Source: Mucilaginibacter sp. | Lineage (GTDB): Bacteria > Bacteroidota > Bacteroidia > Sphingobacteriales > Sphingobacteriaceae | Direction: 5' to 3' | DNA: 64,000 nucleotides | NCBI GenBank assembly: GCA_028288305.1 | Contig: JAQBOA010000059.1 | Coordinates: 1 to 64,000, forward strand | Shown here: piece after piece, positions 8,100 to 17,183 of the stretch | Numbering within the stretch: the first letter of the stretch is position 1 | Layout: every line of letters starts with the position of its first letter | Notes under the pieces: model-generated | Databases searched by the model: none | What the model was told of the DNA's origin: nothing | The model's input: the letters and a program-made list of their open reading frames with translations, nothing else | Made by a program: the position numbers and the translations under genes

Positions 8100-8702
8100 A
8101 TGAAGAAAAAAATGAATAACTCAACAGCACCAGAAAAAAGCACCAATGAAGAAATAATAGATCAATTGGTTATCAAAGTAAATGCATTGGAAAAGCGCGA
8201 GATCAAATTACCTGACTATACGCCAAACTTTGAGGATTTAAAAAAATGGCTGGCAGATCATTTACCTGATAATTTAGCATACCCGGCGACAAAAATTCAA
8301 ACCCAGCTTGACGAAGTTAAAACCATAGTAGAAAGCATCCCTAAAATTATTCCTGTAAAACACAGTCATTATTTTGACCCTAAATCAAAAGGATGGATTA
8401 TAGCAGGGGTTATTTTATTGATCTTAACTGCCATTAGTACAGGTTTAAATGCTCATTTATGGATAGAGAATAACCGTTTACAGGCAAATGATATTAAATT
8501 TCGCATGTTACGGCAGGTTTATCCTGTACAAGCAAATTGGGCAGAGCAACACTATTTTAACAATCCCGATACAGCGGAAAATGAAACGATACGGCTGGAA
8601 AATGAGGCGGAAGAAAGATCGGAGGCCGTAGATATTGCTAACCAAAAGGAACGGGAGGCAAAATCGGCAAAAGAAAGGCTGATTAGGTTGAAACATCACT
8701 AA
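8100..8702 (+). CDS. Mobilization-linked membrane protein with coiled coils, unknown function
   Basis: About 200 residues from ATG 8100, 19 bp after the relaxase. The frame is open from ATG 8046, which would overlap the relaxase by 35 bp. A charged N-terminal segment leads to one clear transmembrane helix (GWIIAGVILLILTAISTGL, about residues 115-133) and a C-terminal charged coiled coil rich in E, R and K. Similar one-TM proteins often end Bacteroidota mob operons, perhaps anchoring the relaxosome to the membrane. I do not recognise a named family. Confidence 0.7.
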   Translation: MKKKMNNSTAPEKSTNEEIIDQLVIKVNALEKREIKLPDYTPNFEDLKKWLADHLPDNLAYPATKIQTQLDEVKTIVESIPKIIPVKHSHYFDPKSKGWIIAGVILLILTAISTGLNAHLWIENNRLQANDIKFRMLRQVYPVQANWAEQHYFNNPDTAENETIRLENEAEERSEAVDIANQKEREAKSAKERLIRLKHH

Positions 8703-9123
8703 TCTTTTTAAAAGCCAAATCCATGCAGCTGCGGCAAGCTGCTGCATTACACCGCGCACGCTATCGCGGCGGGTTTCATTTCGCCGCCAGCCTCGCTGCC
8801 GCACAAGCAGGAATGAAATTCGCTGTCGCTCATAACATACCTGCTTTTCCGAACACAAATAAGAAAGAACCCCATTTCACCGCATCCGGCAAAGTTAGCG
8901 ACCGGCGGATGAAAGTTCAAGGCTATATAAACGAAGCAATGTTGTTTGTTTTTTAGCGGTGCTTCGGCCTTGACCTTTCATCCGCCTGGCGCTTTTGGTG
9001 CCTAAGCGTTGAAAATGGGGTGGTGTGTGGAATGGTATCATATCTTCAAAATTTAACTTATAAGCATTTAGGCAAATTGAAGTAACAGTTTACTTATAAC
9101 CTTTAGTTTAAAAATTGATAGTT
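8703..9123. other. Gene-free stretch with GC-rich repeats and structured element A
   Basis: There is no gene here. The first 150 bp are GC-rich compared with the neighbours and hold short inverted repeats around GCTGCGGCAAGCTGC and the GGCGGG/CGCCGCC region. Structured element A follows (see 8890-9033). The minus-strand gene at 9124 ends just after it. Confidence 0.6.
8890..9033 (+). repeat. Structured element, copy A (covarying partner at 30551-30703)
   Basis: A 20-bp inverted repeat with one mismatch (8904-8923 with 8967-8986) encloses an inner perfect stem CGAAGCA/TGCTTCG (8932-8938, 8960-8966) and a T-rich loop. It is followed by CGCTTTTGGTGCC and GGGGTGGTGTGT. The whole block aligns with a diverged copy near the right end of the element. 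Base changes between copies fall on both sides of the stems, so pairing is kept. It could be a structured RNA or a single-stranded DNA signal. Confidence 0.7.
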
Positions 9124-9498
9124 TTATTTTTCAATTCTGGTCTTATTTTCATCATAATCTAAACGCAGTTTTTTTGATAGCTTCAGTATTACTTCATTTA
9201 CGGAATGGAGGATCCAGTGTTTCACCGTTTGATCATCCATATCGCCGTTCAGCACAATGCTATTCCAATATTTTTTGTTGAAATGCCAAGCGGCGCTGAC
9301 ACTGTTATAACGCTTGCGTAGTTCTATCGCTTTGTCAGGATTGCATTTTAAATAAATTTTCAATTCAGGGTCGTTCAACGGAATAACAGCAAACCATTTG
9401 TTATAAACGCGAAACATGAGATATTTGTCCTTAAAAGGCATATCTTCTGTCGCTAGGAGTATGGAAAGGCAGTATTCACGAAGTTCTTCGATATTCAC
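9124..9498 (-). CDS. MmcQ/YjbR family protein
   Basis: This 124-residue protein matches the MmcQ/YjbR (CyaY-like fold) family. It has an N-terminal ELREYCLSI helix, the pattern FRVYNKWFAVIPLND, then LKCNPDKAIELR and the closing YWNSIVLNGDM...DQTVKHWILHSVNEVILKL. The family is found as stand-alone proteins of about 120 residues with a double-wing fold and uncertain, possibly DNA-binding, function. It is the first cargo gene after structured element A and points back toward the mob genes. Nothing in the neighbourhood fixes its role. Confidence 0.87.
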   Translation of the reverse strand: MNIEELREYCLSILLATEDMPFKDKYLMFRVYNKWFAVIPLNDPELKIYLKCNPDKAIELRKRYNSVSAAWHFNKKYWNSIVLNGDMDDQTVKHWILHSVNEVILKLSKKLRLDYDENKTRIEK

Positions 9499-9653
9499 AC
9501 TAATAGTTTTAAAACAGGGTATAAATTTTAAGAAAAAACTAATAATAGATATACTTAGGATGAAAACAAATTAAACAATAGTAGTTCTTTTCACTTTTAT
9601 AGTTATTATTTCATTAATAATTTCACTTAACAATTTGCTTTTTTAGTAATTTC

Positions 9654-9701
9654 ACTTGCAAACAGAAAGTAAATATATAACTTTACTTGTAATATGAAAG
9701 T
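9654..9701. promoter_or_regulatory. Two imperfect HxlR-type operator copies
   Basis: ACTTGCAAACAGAAAGT (9654-9670) and ACTTGTAATATGAAAGT (9685-9701) share the 17-bp length and outer half-sites of the palindrome at 9886-9902. Their starts are 31 bp apart, three helical turns. Confidence 0.45.
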
Positions 9702-9871
9702 AAAATATGAATTTGTAAATTCCGTATGCTATTCATTATATCTCGCTTGGCGTTAGCGTCGGGGTGGGCCTACACATAAAATTAAAAGGAAATAAAGAAC
9801 TTTTAACAAGCAAAAAGCAAGAATTGAAGACTGAACAGGAATAATGCCGCGTTATTTAATTGATAAACAAT

Positions 9872-9934
9872 ATATTAAAACAATTACTTGCATTTTGCAA
9901 GTAATTGTTTTAATATTGCTTTTGATTTGCAAGT
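9872..9934. promoter_or_regulatory. Operator for the SDR: 45-bp perfect palindrome plus flanking site
   Basis: Positions 9872-9916 form a perfect inverted repeat with 21-bp arms and a TTT centre. Its core is ACTTGCATTTTGCAAGT (9886-9902). A second site on the opposite strand (9918-9934) reads ACTTGCAAATCAAAAGC, 16 of 17 identical to a site upstream of osmC. The SDR start is 34 bp downstream. Binding by the HxlR protein encoded at 10875 is inferred. Confidence 0.7.
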
Positions 9935-9967
9935 GAAATGAATTTTAAAAAAGCAAATTAAAAAGCA

Positions 9968-10816
9968 ATGAAACAGACAATTTTAATTACAGGTACAAGT
10001 TCAGGATTCGGTAAACTTACTGCTATCACACTTGCAAACGCCGGTCACAATGTGGTCGCCACTATGCGTAACATTTTAACAAAAAATAAAGACATTGCGG
10101 GAGAACTCTCTGCGACCGCTAACATTGAGGTAGTTGAAATGGATATTACCAACGATGAATCAGTAAACGATTCTATTAACCAAATTTTATTAAAATATGG
10201 TAGAATTGATGTTTTGGTTAACAATGCGGGCGTTAGCGCCAGTGGAGTGCTGGAGGCTCATTCCATAGGCCAAATTAAAAGTTTATTTGAAACAAATGTG
10301 TTTGGCGTATTCCGAACCTATAAGGCTGTTTTGCCATCTATGCGTAAAAACAAAAGCGGATTGATCATCAATATCAGCAGCGGTCTGGGTATGTTCTCGC
10401 TTCCGAGAATCGCACCTTATTCTGCATCTAAATTTGCTGTTGAGGCATTTACCGAAGGAATACAAGGTGAACTTAAACCGTTTGGAATAGAAAATGTTTC
10501 TATCCAGTGCGGAGCTTATCCCACAGATATCATGCGTAAAGCAGGGGTTTTTGCTGAAGACCGGGAAATAACCCAGGCCTACAATGATCAGTCTGATCCG
10601 CAGTCTGAAAAAAGTTTAGCCGTTATGATGGCGAAAATGAAAGAATTCAACATGAATCCTCAAAATATTGCCGATGGTATACTTCATCTTGTTCAAATGG
10701 AAAAGGGGACCCGTCCCCAACAATTTCCATTGGATGCAGTCGCCCAGGGTGCTGACCAGGAGTTTATCAACATAAGAAATGAGATAAAACTAAAGTGGCT
10801 GGCTAACCATCGGTAA
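9968..10816 (+). CDS. Short-chain dehydrogenase/reductase (SDR), HxlR-linked
   Basis: This 282-residue classical SDR has the NAD(P)-binding motif TGTSSGFG at the N-terminus, the structural NNAG (VLVNNAGVS) and the catalytic YSASK with an upstream serine in NISSGLG. It would oxidise or reduce a small carbonyl or alcohol; the substrate cannot be read from sequence. A strong palindromic operator lies 34 bp or more upstream, and the hxlR gene follows after 58 bp in the same direction. The arrangement is the common one in which an HxlR sensor controls an adjacent oxidoreductase. Confidence 0.9.
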   Translation: MKQTILITGTSSGFGKLTAITLANAGHNVVATMRNILTKNKDIAGELSATANIEVVEMDITNDESVNDSINQILLKYGRIDVLVNNAGVSASGVLEAHSIGQIKSLFETNVFGVFRTYKAVLPSMRKNKSGLIINISSGLGMFSLPRIAPYSASKFAVEAFTEGIQGELKPFGIENVSIQCGAYPTDIMRKAGVFAEDREITQAYNDQSDPQSEKSLAVMMAKMKEFNMNPQNIADGILHLVQMEKGTRPQQFPLDAVAQGADQEFINIRNEIKLKWLANHR

Positions 10817-10834
10817 TTTAATATCCGTACATTT

Positions 10835-10851
10835 ACTTGTGATTAGCAAGT
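10835..10851. promoter_or_regulatory. HxlR operator before hxlR (autoregulation site)
   Basis: ACTTGTGATTAGCAAGT is a 17-bp near-palindrome matching ACTTGCA-N3-TGCAAGT, 23 bp before the hxlR start. It suggests that the regulator controls its own gene. Confidence 0.6.
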
Positions 10852-10874
10852 ATATTTATTAAATAAAACTGAAT

Positions 10875-11291
10875 ATGAAGGAGGTCAAACAACGGTCGGA
10901 ATGTCCGATAAGTTATTCTTTAGATGTGTTAGGCGATAAATGGACTTTACTGATATTAAGAGATATGATGTTTGCAAACAAATCATCATACGGTGAATTC
11001 TTGCAGTCTGACGAAAAAATAGCCACAAATATTTTGGCTGATCGTTTAAGCTTACTCGAATCCCAAGGCTTCGTTAATAAAATTGTAGCAAATGATAAGA
11101 AATCCAAATACATTTATTCTCTCACCGAAAAAGGCATATCACTTCTTCCTGTAATTATGGAAATGACTATTTGGGGAGCCGCATACAATCCATTTGGCGG
11201 TAATGAAACTTTATTAGCTGCGTTAAAGTCGGACAAAGTGGGAACCATTAACAAATACAGAGCACTTCTGATGGAGCGTATTGGCGTATAA
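10875..11291 (+). CDS. HxlR-family transcriptional regulator
   Basis: This 138-residue protein is an HxlR winged helix-turn-helix regulator. It shows the N-terminal CPISYSLDVLGDKWTLLILR signature with the conserved redox-type cysteine, then EKIATNILADRLSLLESQGF as the recognition region and the wing KYIYSLTEKG. HxlR proteins often sense electrophiles, aldehydes or quinones through that cysteine and derepress nearby reductases. Matching 17-bp sites precede this gene, the SDR at 9968 and the osmC gene at 27486, so these are its probable targets. Confidence 0.92.
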   Translation: MKEVKQRSECPISYSLDVLGDKWTLLILRDMMFANKSSYGEFLQSDEKIATNILADRLSLLESQGFVNKIVANDKKSKYIYSLTEKGISLLPVIMEMTIWGAAYNPFGGNETLLAALKSDKVGTINKYRALLMERIGV

Positions 11292-11426
11292 AAAAAATAG
11301 ATTAAGAAATAAATATAACAGGCAATCCCGTTCCAGCACAGATTCACGCTGCCGGCTACTATTTGTTTTCGCGCCTGGGAGACGGCCTATAATAGACCGA
11401 TTACTACAATTGGAAATTATAAAAAT

Positions 11427-12548
11427 CTATTCTTTTTCCAAAACACAATAGTCACCTGGCAAAGGAATAGTAAAATAAAATACGGAACCTCGTTCTTTTC
11501 CCTTTTCAACACGGACCGTCCCACCGTGTTGCTGAATAATCTCCTTCACAAGGTAAAGTCCTAAGCCTTTACCTGATTTATGCTGGGTTCCATTATGATC
11601 AGACCGATAGAATTTTTGGAATATCTTCTGTGCCTCATCCTCTGGTACTCCCAATCCTTGATCTTGAACCGAAACCTCAACATGGGTATTTTTTTTTAAG
11701 ATATTAGTCGTTATTACAGAGGATTTTGGAGAAAAGTTCGCTGCATTAGTCAGATAATTGGTCAAAACCTGAATGATCCTAAATTTATCCGCATTTATCC
11801 ATACCGGCTGGTAAGGTTGTTTAATAAAATAATGATCCCGATGCAATGTTTTAATTTCATCAACCATGATATCAATCAATTGATCCAGATCGAATTTGCT
11901 AACATCTAACTGTGCTATACGAGGTTGGTTTGGAGAGAAATTAAGATAGTTTTCCATTAACCTTGCCATGCAGTTAATTTGCAGGTCTACTCTATTTAAT
12001 ATTTTCACAAGGTTATTTTCCATCTTACCTGCCATTACGCTATTGATCAACGTTTGAATGTTTAGTTTTATGATGGTGAGCGGAGCGCGCAATTCATGAT
12101 TAACAATTGATAGTGTGGTACGGTCTTCATTTATTTTTTGGGTGATGTCTTCAATTGTCCCAACAATTTGGTCGGGCACACCCCAGCTTTTATAATACAA
12201 TACGCCAATAATACGTATCCATTTCTCTTTGCCACTTTCAGTAGTAATCTTAATTTGTTTCTCAAGTATAGAACCGCTCGCAAACGCAAATTTGAATTCC
12301 TTAATTAATTGACGGTGCTGGGAAAGCGGGATAACTTTAAGTATCACTTTCAAACTGGCTTGTGTTTGTTCATTTAACTCCAGCATTTTTTTAAAATTAT
12401 GACAAAATGAAAGCTTTTTAGATATTAACGTTATTTTCCAATTACCTGTGTCAGGTTCGGATTTAATAGCATTGGCCGATATAGATGAAGAACTGATCAT
12501 TATTTTACTGGTATTAGCTTTAACGAATTGTAAATCGAAGTGACTCAA
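11427..12548 (-). CDS. Sensor histidine kinase with PAS domain
   Basis: This 373-residue, apparently cytoplasmic kinase has a PAS-like sensing region at about 35-140, ending in the PAC-type WIRIIGVLYY...GTIEDITQK. A HisKA domain has the phospho-acceptor H151 in VNHELRAPL. The ATP-binding domain shows LTNYLTNAANFSP (N box), DQGLGVP (G1) and GKGLGLYLVKEIIQQHGG (G2). No transmembrane segment or receiver is seen and no response regulator is adjacent, so it is an orphan in this context. It converges with hxlR and lies downstream of a small gene on the same strand. Confidence 0.9.
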   Translation of the reverse strand: MSHFDLQFVKANTSKIMISSSSISANAIKSEPDTGNWKITLISKKLSFCHNFKKMLELNEQTQASLKVILKVIPLSQHRQLIKEFKFAFASGSILEKQIKITTESGKEKWIRIIGVLYYKSWGVPDQIVGTIEDITQKINEDRTTLSIVNHELRAPLTIIKLNIQTLINSVMAGKMENNLVKILNRVDLQINCMARLMENYLNFSPNQPRIAQLDVSKFDLDQLIDIMVDEIKTLHRDHYFIKQPYQPVWINADKFRIIQVLTNYLTNAANFSPKSSVITTNILKKNTHVEVSVQDQGLGVPEDEAQKIFQKFYRSDHNGTQHKSGKGLGLYLVKEIIQQHGGTVRVEKGKERGSVFYFTIPLPGDYCVLEKE

Positions 12549-12590
12549 AATGATTTAGTTTATGATCTTATTATTAATATTAATCAAATA

Positions 12591-12917
12591 TTAAAGCTGA
12601 TGTTCATTTTCCGGATCTCGGAATGAAATTTTTTTCCAAAGATGGATAGATAAGCCACAGTGATAAGACTTGGAATTACACATGAGTATGCCTTTTATGT
12701 CATAATTCTTTAGCTGTATTGCATAAATTATAGCCATATTTTTTAGGTATACTTTTTCTTTGCAATGACGAATTTCTAATATTTCAAAGTCATCCGGGGG
12801 AATTAGAACATCATATTGCAGGCAGCGAATATATTCATGCCCCAATACAAAGTCATGATCAAAACCTTTTTCCTGGAGATCTATGATAATATCTATGACA
12901 CTTTCATTTGAACACAT
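12591..12917 (-). CDS. Small conserved hypothetical protein
   Basis: This 108-residue protein begins SVIDIIIDLQEKGFDHDF and contains a run of the form PPDDFEILEIRHCKE followed by MAIIYAIQLKNYDIKGILM. It resembles a family of roughly 100-residue proteins common in Sphingobacteriaceae (pattern: helix, GYTxDF, then HPEDFxxDE, then VIYAI and KGILV), sometimes annotated as phosphoribosylpyrophosphate synthetase without evidence. Function is unknown. It sits 42 bp upstream of the histidine kinase on the same strand and may be co-transcribed with it. Confidence 0.65.
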   Translation of the reverse strand: MCSNESVIDIIIDLQEKGFDHDFVLGHEYIRCLQYDVLIPPDDFEILEIRHCKEKVYLKNMAIIYAIQLKNYDIKGILMCNSKSYHCGLSIHLWKKISFRDPENEHQL

Positions 12918-12956
12918 AACTTACATTTAAATAATAAATACTTCCTATTAGCTGTC

Positions 12957-13495
12957 TTATTTTATATAAAATCTATGATTTGTTTTTCTCCAATCATAAA
13001 ATTCAGTATTGCCCTCAGACCTGGTCTGCATCATTGTAGTTTTTGTGACCATCGTTAGGCAAAGCCCGAACTTGTTGCGAATAAACAAAACACAACAGAT
13101 TTACTTAAACCCAGGTTGTTTTTGTTAGCAATGAATGAGACAACCGTTTCACCTTGGATGTAGATGTATTCAATGAGAAAATATTTCAATCCGCCTTTTA
13201 GAGGAATCACATGAAGATCATTTAGCCCGGCAATAGTATTTTTGACAAAGAAGATTATAATAACCCCGTTGCCAGTTGCAAATAATTGATCTTTAATCAT
13301 CGGAAAATCTCCTTGTTTAGATACTCCCGGGTTCCAGTCAAAATTATCTTTTAATGGACCAACTGGTATACCCCCATCTGCTCCAATACTTGACCTGTAA
13401 GATTCAGTTTTCTTTGTTGTTTGCGCATTTGAATGAATGCTTAAAAACGGAAGTAACGCAAGTGTCGCAACACCGATTTTAAATGGATTTTTCAT
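12957..13495 (-). pseudogene. Outer-membrane beta-barrel-like protein, frameshifted remnant
   Basis: The open frame (13495 down to 13055) starts with a signal peptide (FKIGVATLALLPFLSIHSNAQ) and continues like small Sphingobacteriaceae porin-type proteins: GADGGIPVGPL, then LKGGLKYFLIEYIYIQGE and SFIANKNNLGLSKS. It then runs out of register. A neighbouring frame reads VYSQQVRALPNDG, matching the family's APQVG-type strand, and the third frame gives RSEGNTEFYDWRKTNH, like the final strand, stopping at 12957-12959. At least two small indels are therefore implied. The middle also looks worn (GVIIIFFVKN). It is probably non-functional. Confidence 0.6.
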
Positions 13496-13519
13496 GATTT
13501 GAACTATTTAAGTTAAAAA

Positions 13520-13735
13520 TTAATTAGATGTTATTTTCGTAAATGCCGCCCAATAACCAGCAACTGTCCGGGAAAGTGCCTCAGTTTTTATCCGCCTCCA
13601 TTTTAATATTGAACCCGGGACTGCATTTGATTTGTCCTTTTCCCTTTGATCCGGATCTTTTGAAGTAACCGTCCACATGATGCATGTTAAGCAGGTGATC
13701 ATAATAAGATGGGTAGACACAAACACTATTTCCAT
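13520..13735 (-). CDS. Small hypothetical protein, doubtful
   Basis: This is a 71-residue open frame with one hydrophobic N-terminal segment (VFVSTHLIMITCLTCIMWTV) and a basic tail. It lies 24 bp upstream of the barrel-like remnant on the same strand. I recognise no family, and it may not be expressed. Confidence 0.25.
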   Translation of the reverse strand: MEIVFVSTHLIMITCLTCIMWTVTSKDPDQREKDKSNAVPGSILKWRRIKTEALSRTVAGYWAAFTKITSN

Positions 13736-14518
13736 TTTGATTTTTTTTAATAATTAGCTAAAAATGTCAATTCCTATCATCCCTTTCCGCCTCCTGCTAT
13801 GCTAAAGCAATGCCAAATAACAACAAATTGATTATCAGACACTTTACCTGTACTTAAAGCAATATTCTCGCTCTTTATTTCGTCAATTAGCTACTAAATA
13901 CACGAGATTTGATAGTCCGGACGCGTGGCGATCTCAGACAATTTATTAAACTAGGCACGCCGATACCTGTAGTGCCTAGCTAATTATAAATATGCGTTTC
14001 CATATTAATTGGCGCGATGAAACACCTGCCATAGGGTAATGTCCAATTGTTTGGAAATACACCTCAGGTTGGTTTTGCTTTAACTGTTCCCGGCAGTACT
14101 TTTAATACCACCAACGGAATCATCATCGTCAATACCGTGCTGATTCTTTTTAAGCGTTCCGCTCAACTAACCAAACGGCGAAATTGTGATAGACTGGTTG
14201 TAGTTTGATAGCTGTTCAAAGTTTTTAGTTCGGACAAATACCATATAAAGTGTTTGCCATCGGCAAATAGCGAAATAGAGAATTCGGTCTTCCTTATTTA
14301 ATTTTTTAAATATCTGATTACCATAAATTTACAAGCTGGCATATTTATAGTTAAGGTGGAGGTAACAGAACACAATTTCTTTTAACCCAATTATAAAAAA
14401 ATGGAAAACGGAAAGGGATTATCAGACCTGGTATTCAAAAATCTGATAAATATCAAACTTTAAATAATAGGCGTCTGATCGATATATCAGGCAGAACTGA
14501 GCTTAACCAAAAATCAAT
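13736..14518. other. Long gene-free stretch with one barrel-protein remnant and a hairpin
   Basis: I see no intact gene in these 780 bp. CTAGGCAC/GTGCCTAG (13951-13979) is an 8-bp inverted repeat without a T-run. A short fragment at 14035-14208 resembles the C-terminal part of a barrel protein (listed separately). Confidence 0.5.
14035..14208 (+). pseudogene. Possible C-terminal fragment of a second outer-membrane barrel-like gene
   Basis: The frame encodes NTPQVGFALTVPGSTFNTTN, resembling the PQVG-type penultimate strand of the barrel family seen in the neighbouring minus-strand remnant, and then drifts into unrelated residues. The match is short. It may mark an old duplication of the gene at 12957-13495. 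Confidence 0.3.
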
Positions 14519-15364
14519 ATGAAAACACAAAAAGTATGGTACATCACAGGTACCTCATCCGGATTTGGATTTGAAATTGCCAAGGCGGCGTTGGAAGCCG
14601 GCGATAAAGTCACAGCGACCGTCAGAAAAGGATCTGAACAGCTTAGGGAGTCATTAAATAATCATCCTGATTTATTAGTGGTAACCATGGATGTTACCCA
14701 TGAAGCTGAAGTAAAGCAAGCCATTAAAGAAACTGTAGATCATTTTGGAAAAATCGACGTGCTGGTAAACAATGCCGGCTACGGTTTCCTGGGCGCAATT
14801 GAGGAAGCAACGGACGCCGATGTTAGACAGCAATATGACACCAACGTTTTTGGCGTATTAAACGTGATTAGGGCGGCGCTGCCTTACATGCGCAAACAAC
14901 GGTCAGGTCATATCATAAATACCTCGTCACTTTTCGCATTTACCGCCAGACCCGGCTGGTCGCTGTACGGATCAACAAAATTTGCTATTGAAGGTATCTC
15001 ACAGGGACTCGCTGCAGAACTGGGTTCATTCGGGATACATGTTACAGCAATAGAGCCGGGCCTTTTCACTACTGAGTTCTCAAATAATAAATCGTATAAA
15101 ATGGGGGAGATCATAGATGATTATGAAAATTCTATCGTCGGCCAGGTTAGAAGGGGCAGTATTGCTTTTCATGGAAAACAACCCGGCGATCCAAAAAAAC
15201 TCGGAAATGTCGTTGTTGAGTTAGCTCATTCTGAAAACCCGCCGCTGCACCTGCCAATCGGCCGCGACAGCGTGGAAAACTATCGGATAAACGCGCAACA
15301 GTTGGCTAATGATATTGAAGCCTGGAAGGATATATCCGAAACTACCGATTATCAACTATCATAA
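14519..15364 (+). CDS. Short-chain dehydrogenase/reductase
   Basis: This 281-residue classical SDR has the cofactor motif TGTSSGFG, NNAGYGF, a catalytic serine in INTSSLF and YGSTK in place of the common YSASK; tyrosine and lysine are both kept. The C-terminal extension is typical of the subgroup annotated as oxidoreductases acting on unknown carbonyls. It is followed after 16 bp by an alpha/beta hydrolase, indicating an operon. It shares motif layout with the SDRs at 9968 and 55626. Substrate unknown. Confidence 0.9.
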   Translation: MKTQKVWYITGTSSGFGFEIAKAALEAGDKVTATVRKGSEQLRESLNNHPDLLVVTMDVTHEAEVKQAIKETVDHFGKIDVLVNNAGYGFLGAIEEATDADVRQQYDTNVFGVLNVIRAALPYMRKQRSGHIINTSSLFAFTARPGWSLYGSTKFAIEGISQGLAAELGSFGIHVTAIEPGLFTTEFSNNKSYKMGEIIDDYENSIVGQVRRGSIAFHGKQPGDPKKLGNVVVELAHSENPPLHLPIGRDSVENYRINAQQLANDIEAWKDISETTDYQLS

Positions 15365-15380
15365 ACACCTTGGTTCATAA

Positions 15381-16250
15381 ATGACAAAAAATAAAACAAT
15401 GGAAAATTTACCACCTACCTGTGAAAATGCTAAAACAGCATTTGTCAAGGTAAACGACGTTCAGATCGCATATCGTACCATAGGAAGTCCCTCAGCAATT
15501 CCGTTATTGTGCCTTCAGCATTTTACCGGTAACATGAATGACTGGGATCCGTCGGTCATAAACGGATTAAGCAAGGACCGGCAGGTCATCATTTTTGATA
15601 ATACAGGGGTTGGGGAATCTGGAGGAAAGACCCCAGACAACGTCCCTGCAATGGCCGTTGATACTTTGGCTTTTCTTAAAGCCATAAAATTAGAGAAGGT
15701 TGATCTGCTCGGGTTCTCGTTGGGAGGATTTATCTCCCAACTTATGATGAGTGAAAAGCCGGAATTAGTCAGGAAAGCAATTTTAGCTGGCACCTGCCAA
15801 CAGGGAGGCGAAGGAATAGAAAACTTCCGCAATTTTGTAAATGGCGCCGAGTATGTAGATGGTGCTGAACGCTACCTCTATTACTTTTTTGAAAACTCGG
15901 AGAGGAGCCGTTCCTTAGGGTATGCCGTACTGAAACGCTTTCTGGAAAGAGATCCCAAATGGGCTCCCGAGTACACGGAACAAACCATTCTTGCACAGAC
16001 CGAGGCAATTGTAGGCTGGGGGAATGTGCCGGACAGCAAAACTCCGCTGCTAACCAAAATTAAACACCCTGTGCTGATTATAAATGGAAGTAACGATCAC
16101 ATGTTTGCTACGGTCAATTCCTATATTATGTTTCAGCAATTGTCTAATGCGATCCTTAGCTTATACCCCGATTCAGCCCATGGATCACTTTTTCAGTACC
16201 CGAAGCTGTTCAATAACGAGGCTAATTATTTTCTGGATAACGAAATATAA
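15381..16250 (+). CDS. Alpha/beta-fold hydrolase
   Basis: This 289-residue protein has the alpha/beta hydrolase fold. The nucleophile elbow is GFSLGG (S113), the acid is in NGSNDHMF (about D235) and the histidine is in DSAHGS (about H263). The HFTG segment near residue 47 fits the oxyanion-hole region. Relatives include esterases, haloperoxidase-like enzymes and C-C bond hydrolases, and sequence alone does not decide. It lies 16 bp after an SDR and is probably co-expressed, suggesting stepwise conversion of one small compound. Confidence 0.88.
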   Translation: MTKNKTMENLPPTCENAKTAFVKVNDVQIAYRTIGSPSAIPLLCLQHFTGNMNDWDPSVINGLSKDRQVIIFDNTGVGESGGKTPDNVPAMAVDTLAFLKAIKLEKVDLLGFSLGGFISQLMMSEKPELVRKAILAGTCQQGGEGIENFRNFVNGAEYVDGAERYLYYFFENSERSRSLGYAVLKRFLERDPKWAPEYTEQTILAQTEAIVGWGNVPDSKTPLLTKIKHPVLIINGSNDHMFATVNSYIMFQQLSNAILSLYPDSAHGSLFQYPKLFNNEANYFLDNEI

Positions 16251-16683
16251 CAGGTAATTGTTAACGCGCCCTGCCAGGATTGATAGCTTAACCTGACGCC
16301 GAGTTGTCAGTTAAATTTCAATCAAAATAAGCTTCGAAACCTTCGAGCCATGTAAGCACTTCCCTGAAGATTTGCTAACATGGCTGGAAAGCAAGCAGAA
16401 GAGGCTGTATGATAAATCATAATCAGCCGCTTTCTATTTGATTTATTCGGGTAGCCTGGGGTAGATCGTTATCTTTCAAACGGCCCCTATTTTATTTATG
16501 ACACAGCTTGATTTTGCTTTACAAGCATCCATTTAAGGTTCGTGGTTTAACCTTTCCCTAAGCAAATATGGTCGGCGGTGATTTGGCTTGCTTGACGTTT
16601 TGCAAAATCCAGATTCCGCATACTTCGCCCTCTTGAAGGGGGTCGGCAGACCGAAGGCCGCCGATTCTTAGAGGGATATATAA
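16251..16683. other. Intergenic stretch without a visible gene
   Basis: I find no supported coding frame or RNA. Positions 16630-16665 hold a GC-rich block (GGGGGTCGGCAGACCGAAGG) with short inverted repeats that might act as a terminator between converging genes. Confidence 0.4.
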
Positions 16684-17094
16684 TTAGAGGCGCCGATCCT
16701 GAGAATTAATCGCAAGGTCATTTATGCTCGCAAACCTTTTTTTCATCAGTCCATTTTCGTCAAATTCCCAATTTTCATTGCCATAAGCGCGAAACCATTG
16801 GCCATGATGATCATGGTATTCATACTCAAATCGTACCGCGATCCGGTTATCTGTAAAGGCCCATAATTCTTTTTTTAATTTATAGTGGAGCTCTTTTTGC
16901 CATTTCGCAGTTAAAAATGCGACTACTTCTTGTCTTCCATTGACAAATTCGGATCTGTTGCGCCATTCTGTGTCTACGGTATATGCGAGGGATACTCTTT
17001 CGGGATCCTGACTATTCCAGGCATCTTCAGCCATTTGGACTTTTTGCAACGCTGTCTCCTGGGTAAATGGTGGTAAAGGGAATCTCTTTTCCAT
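16684..17094 (-). CDS. NTF2-like/SnoaL-like protein (DUF1348)
   Basis: This 136-residue protein of the nuclear-transport-factor-2-like fold matches the DUF1348 pattern: [74 protein letters not shown] and FASINDLAI. Known members are about 150 residues and usually end in DRRxxW; this one stops at DRRL, so the last residues are missing, perhaps without effect. Members are small cavity proteins of unclear, possibly catalytic, function and often accompany SDR genes. It lies 90 bp downstream of the sigma-54 regulator on the same strand. Confidence 0.88.
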   Translation of the reverse strand: MEKRFPLPPFTQETALQKVQMAEDAWNSQDPERVSLAYTVDTEWRNRSEFVNGRQEVVAFLTAKWQKELHYKLKKELWAFTDNRIAVRFEYEYHDHHGQWFRAYGNENWEFDENGLMKKRFASINDLAINSQDRRL

Positions 17095-17183
17095 GATATT
17101 GTTACTTTAATTATTATATACTAAATTGTTTGTTTTATCCAATCTAAACGGGACGGATATCATTACCCTGGCCATAAATATAA

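Larger units (their letters stand above)
9499..9967. other. Regulatory stretch before the SDR, with one short coding remnant
   Basis: This holds at least four ACTTGCA-type half or full sites (listed separately). A roughly 33-codon open segment at about 9742-9843 (SLGVSVGVGLHIKL, ending KQELKTEQE) looks like the tail of a lost membrane protein; this is weak. No intact gene is present. Confidence 0.45.
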
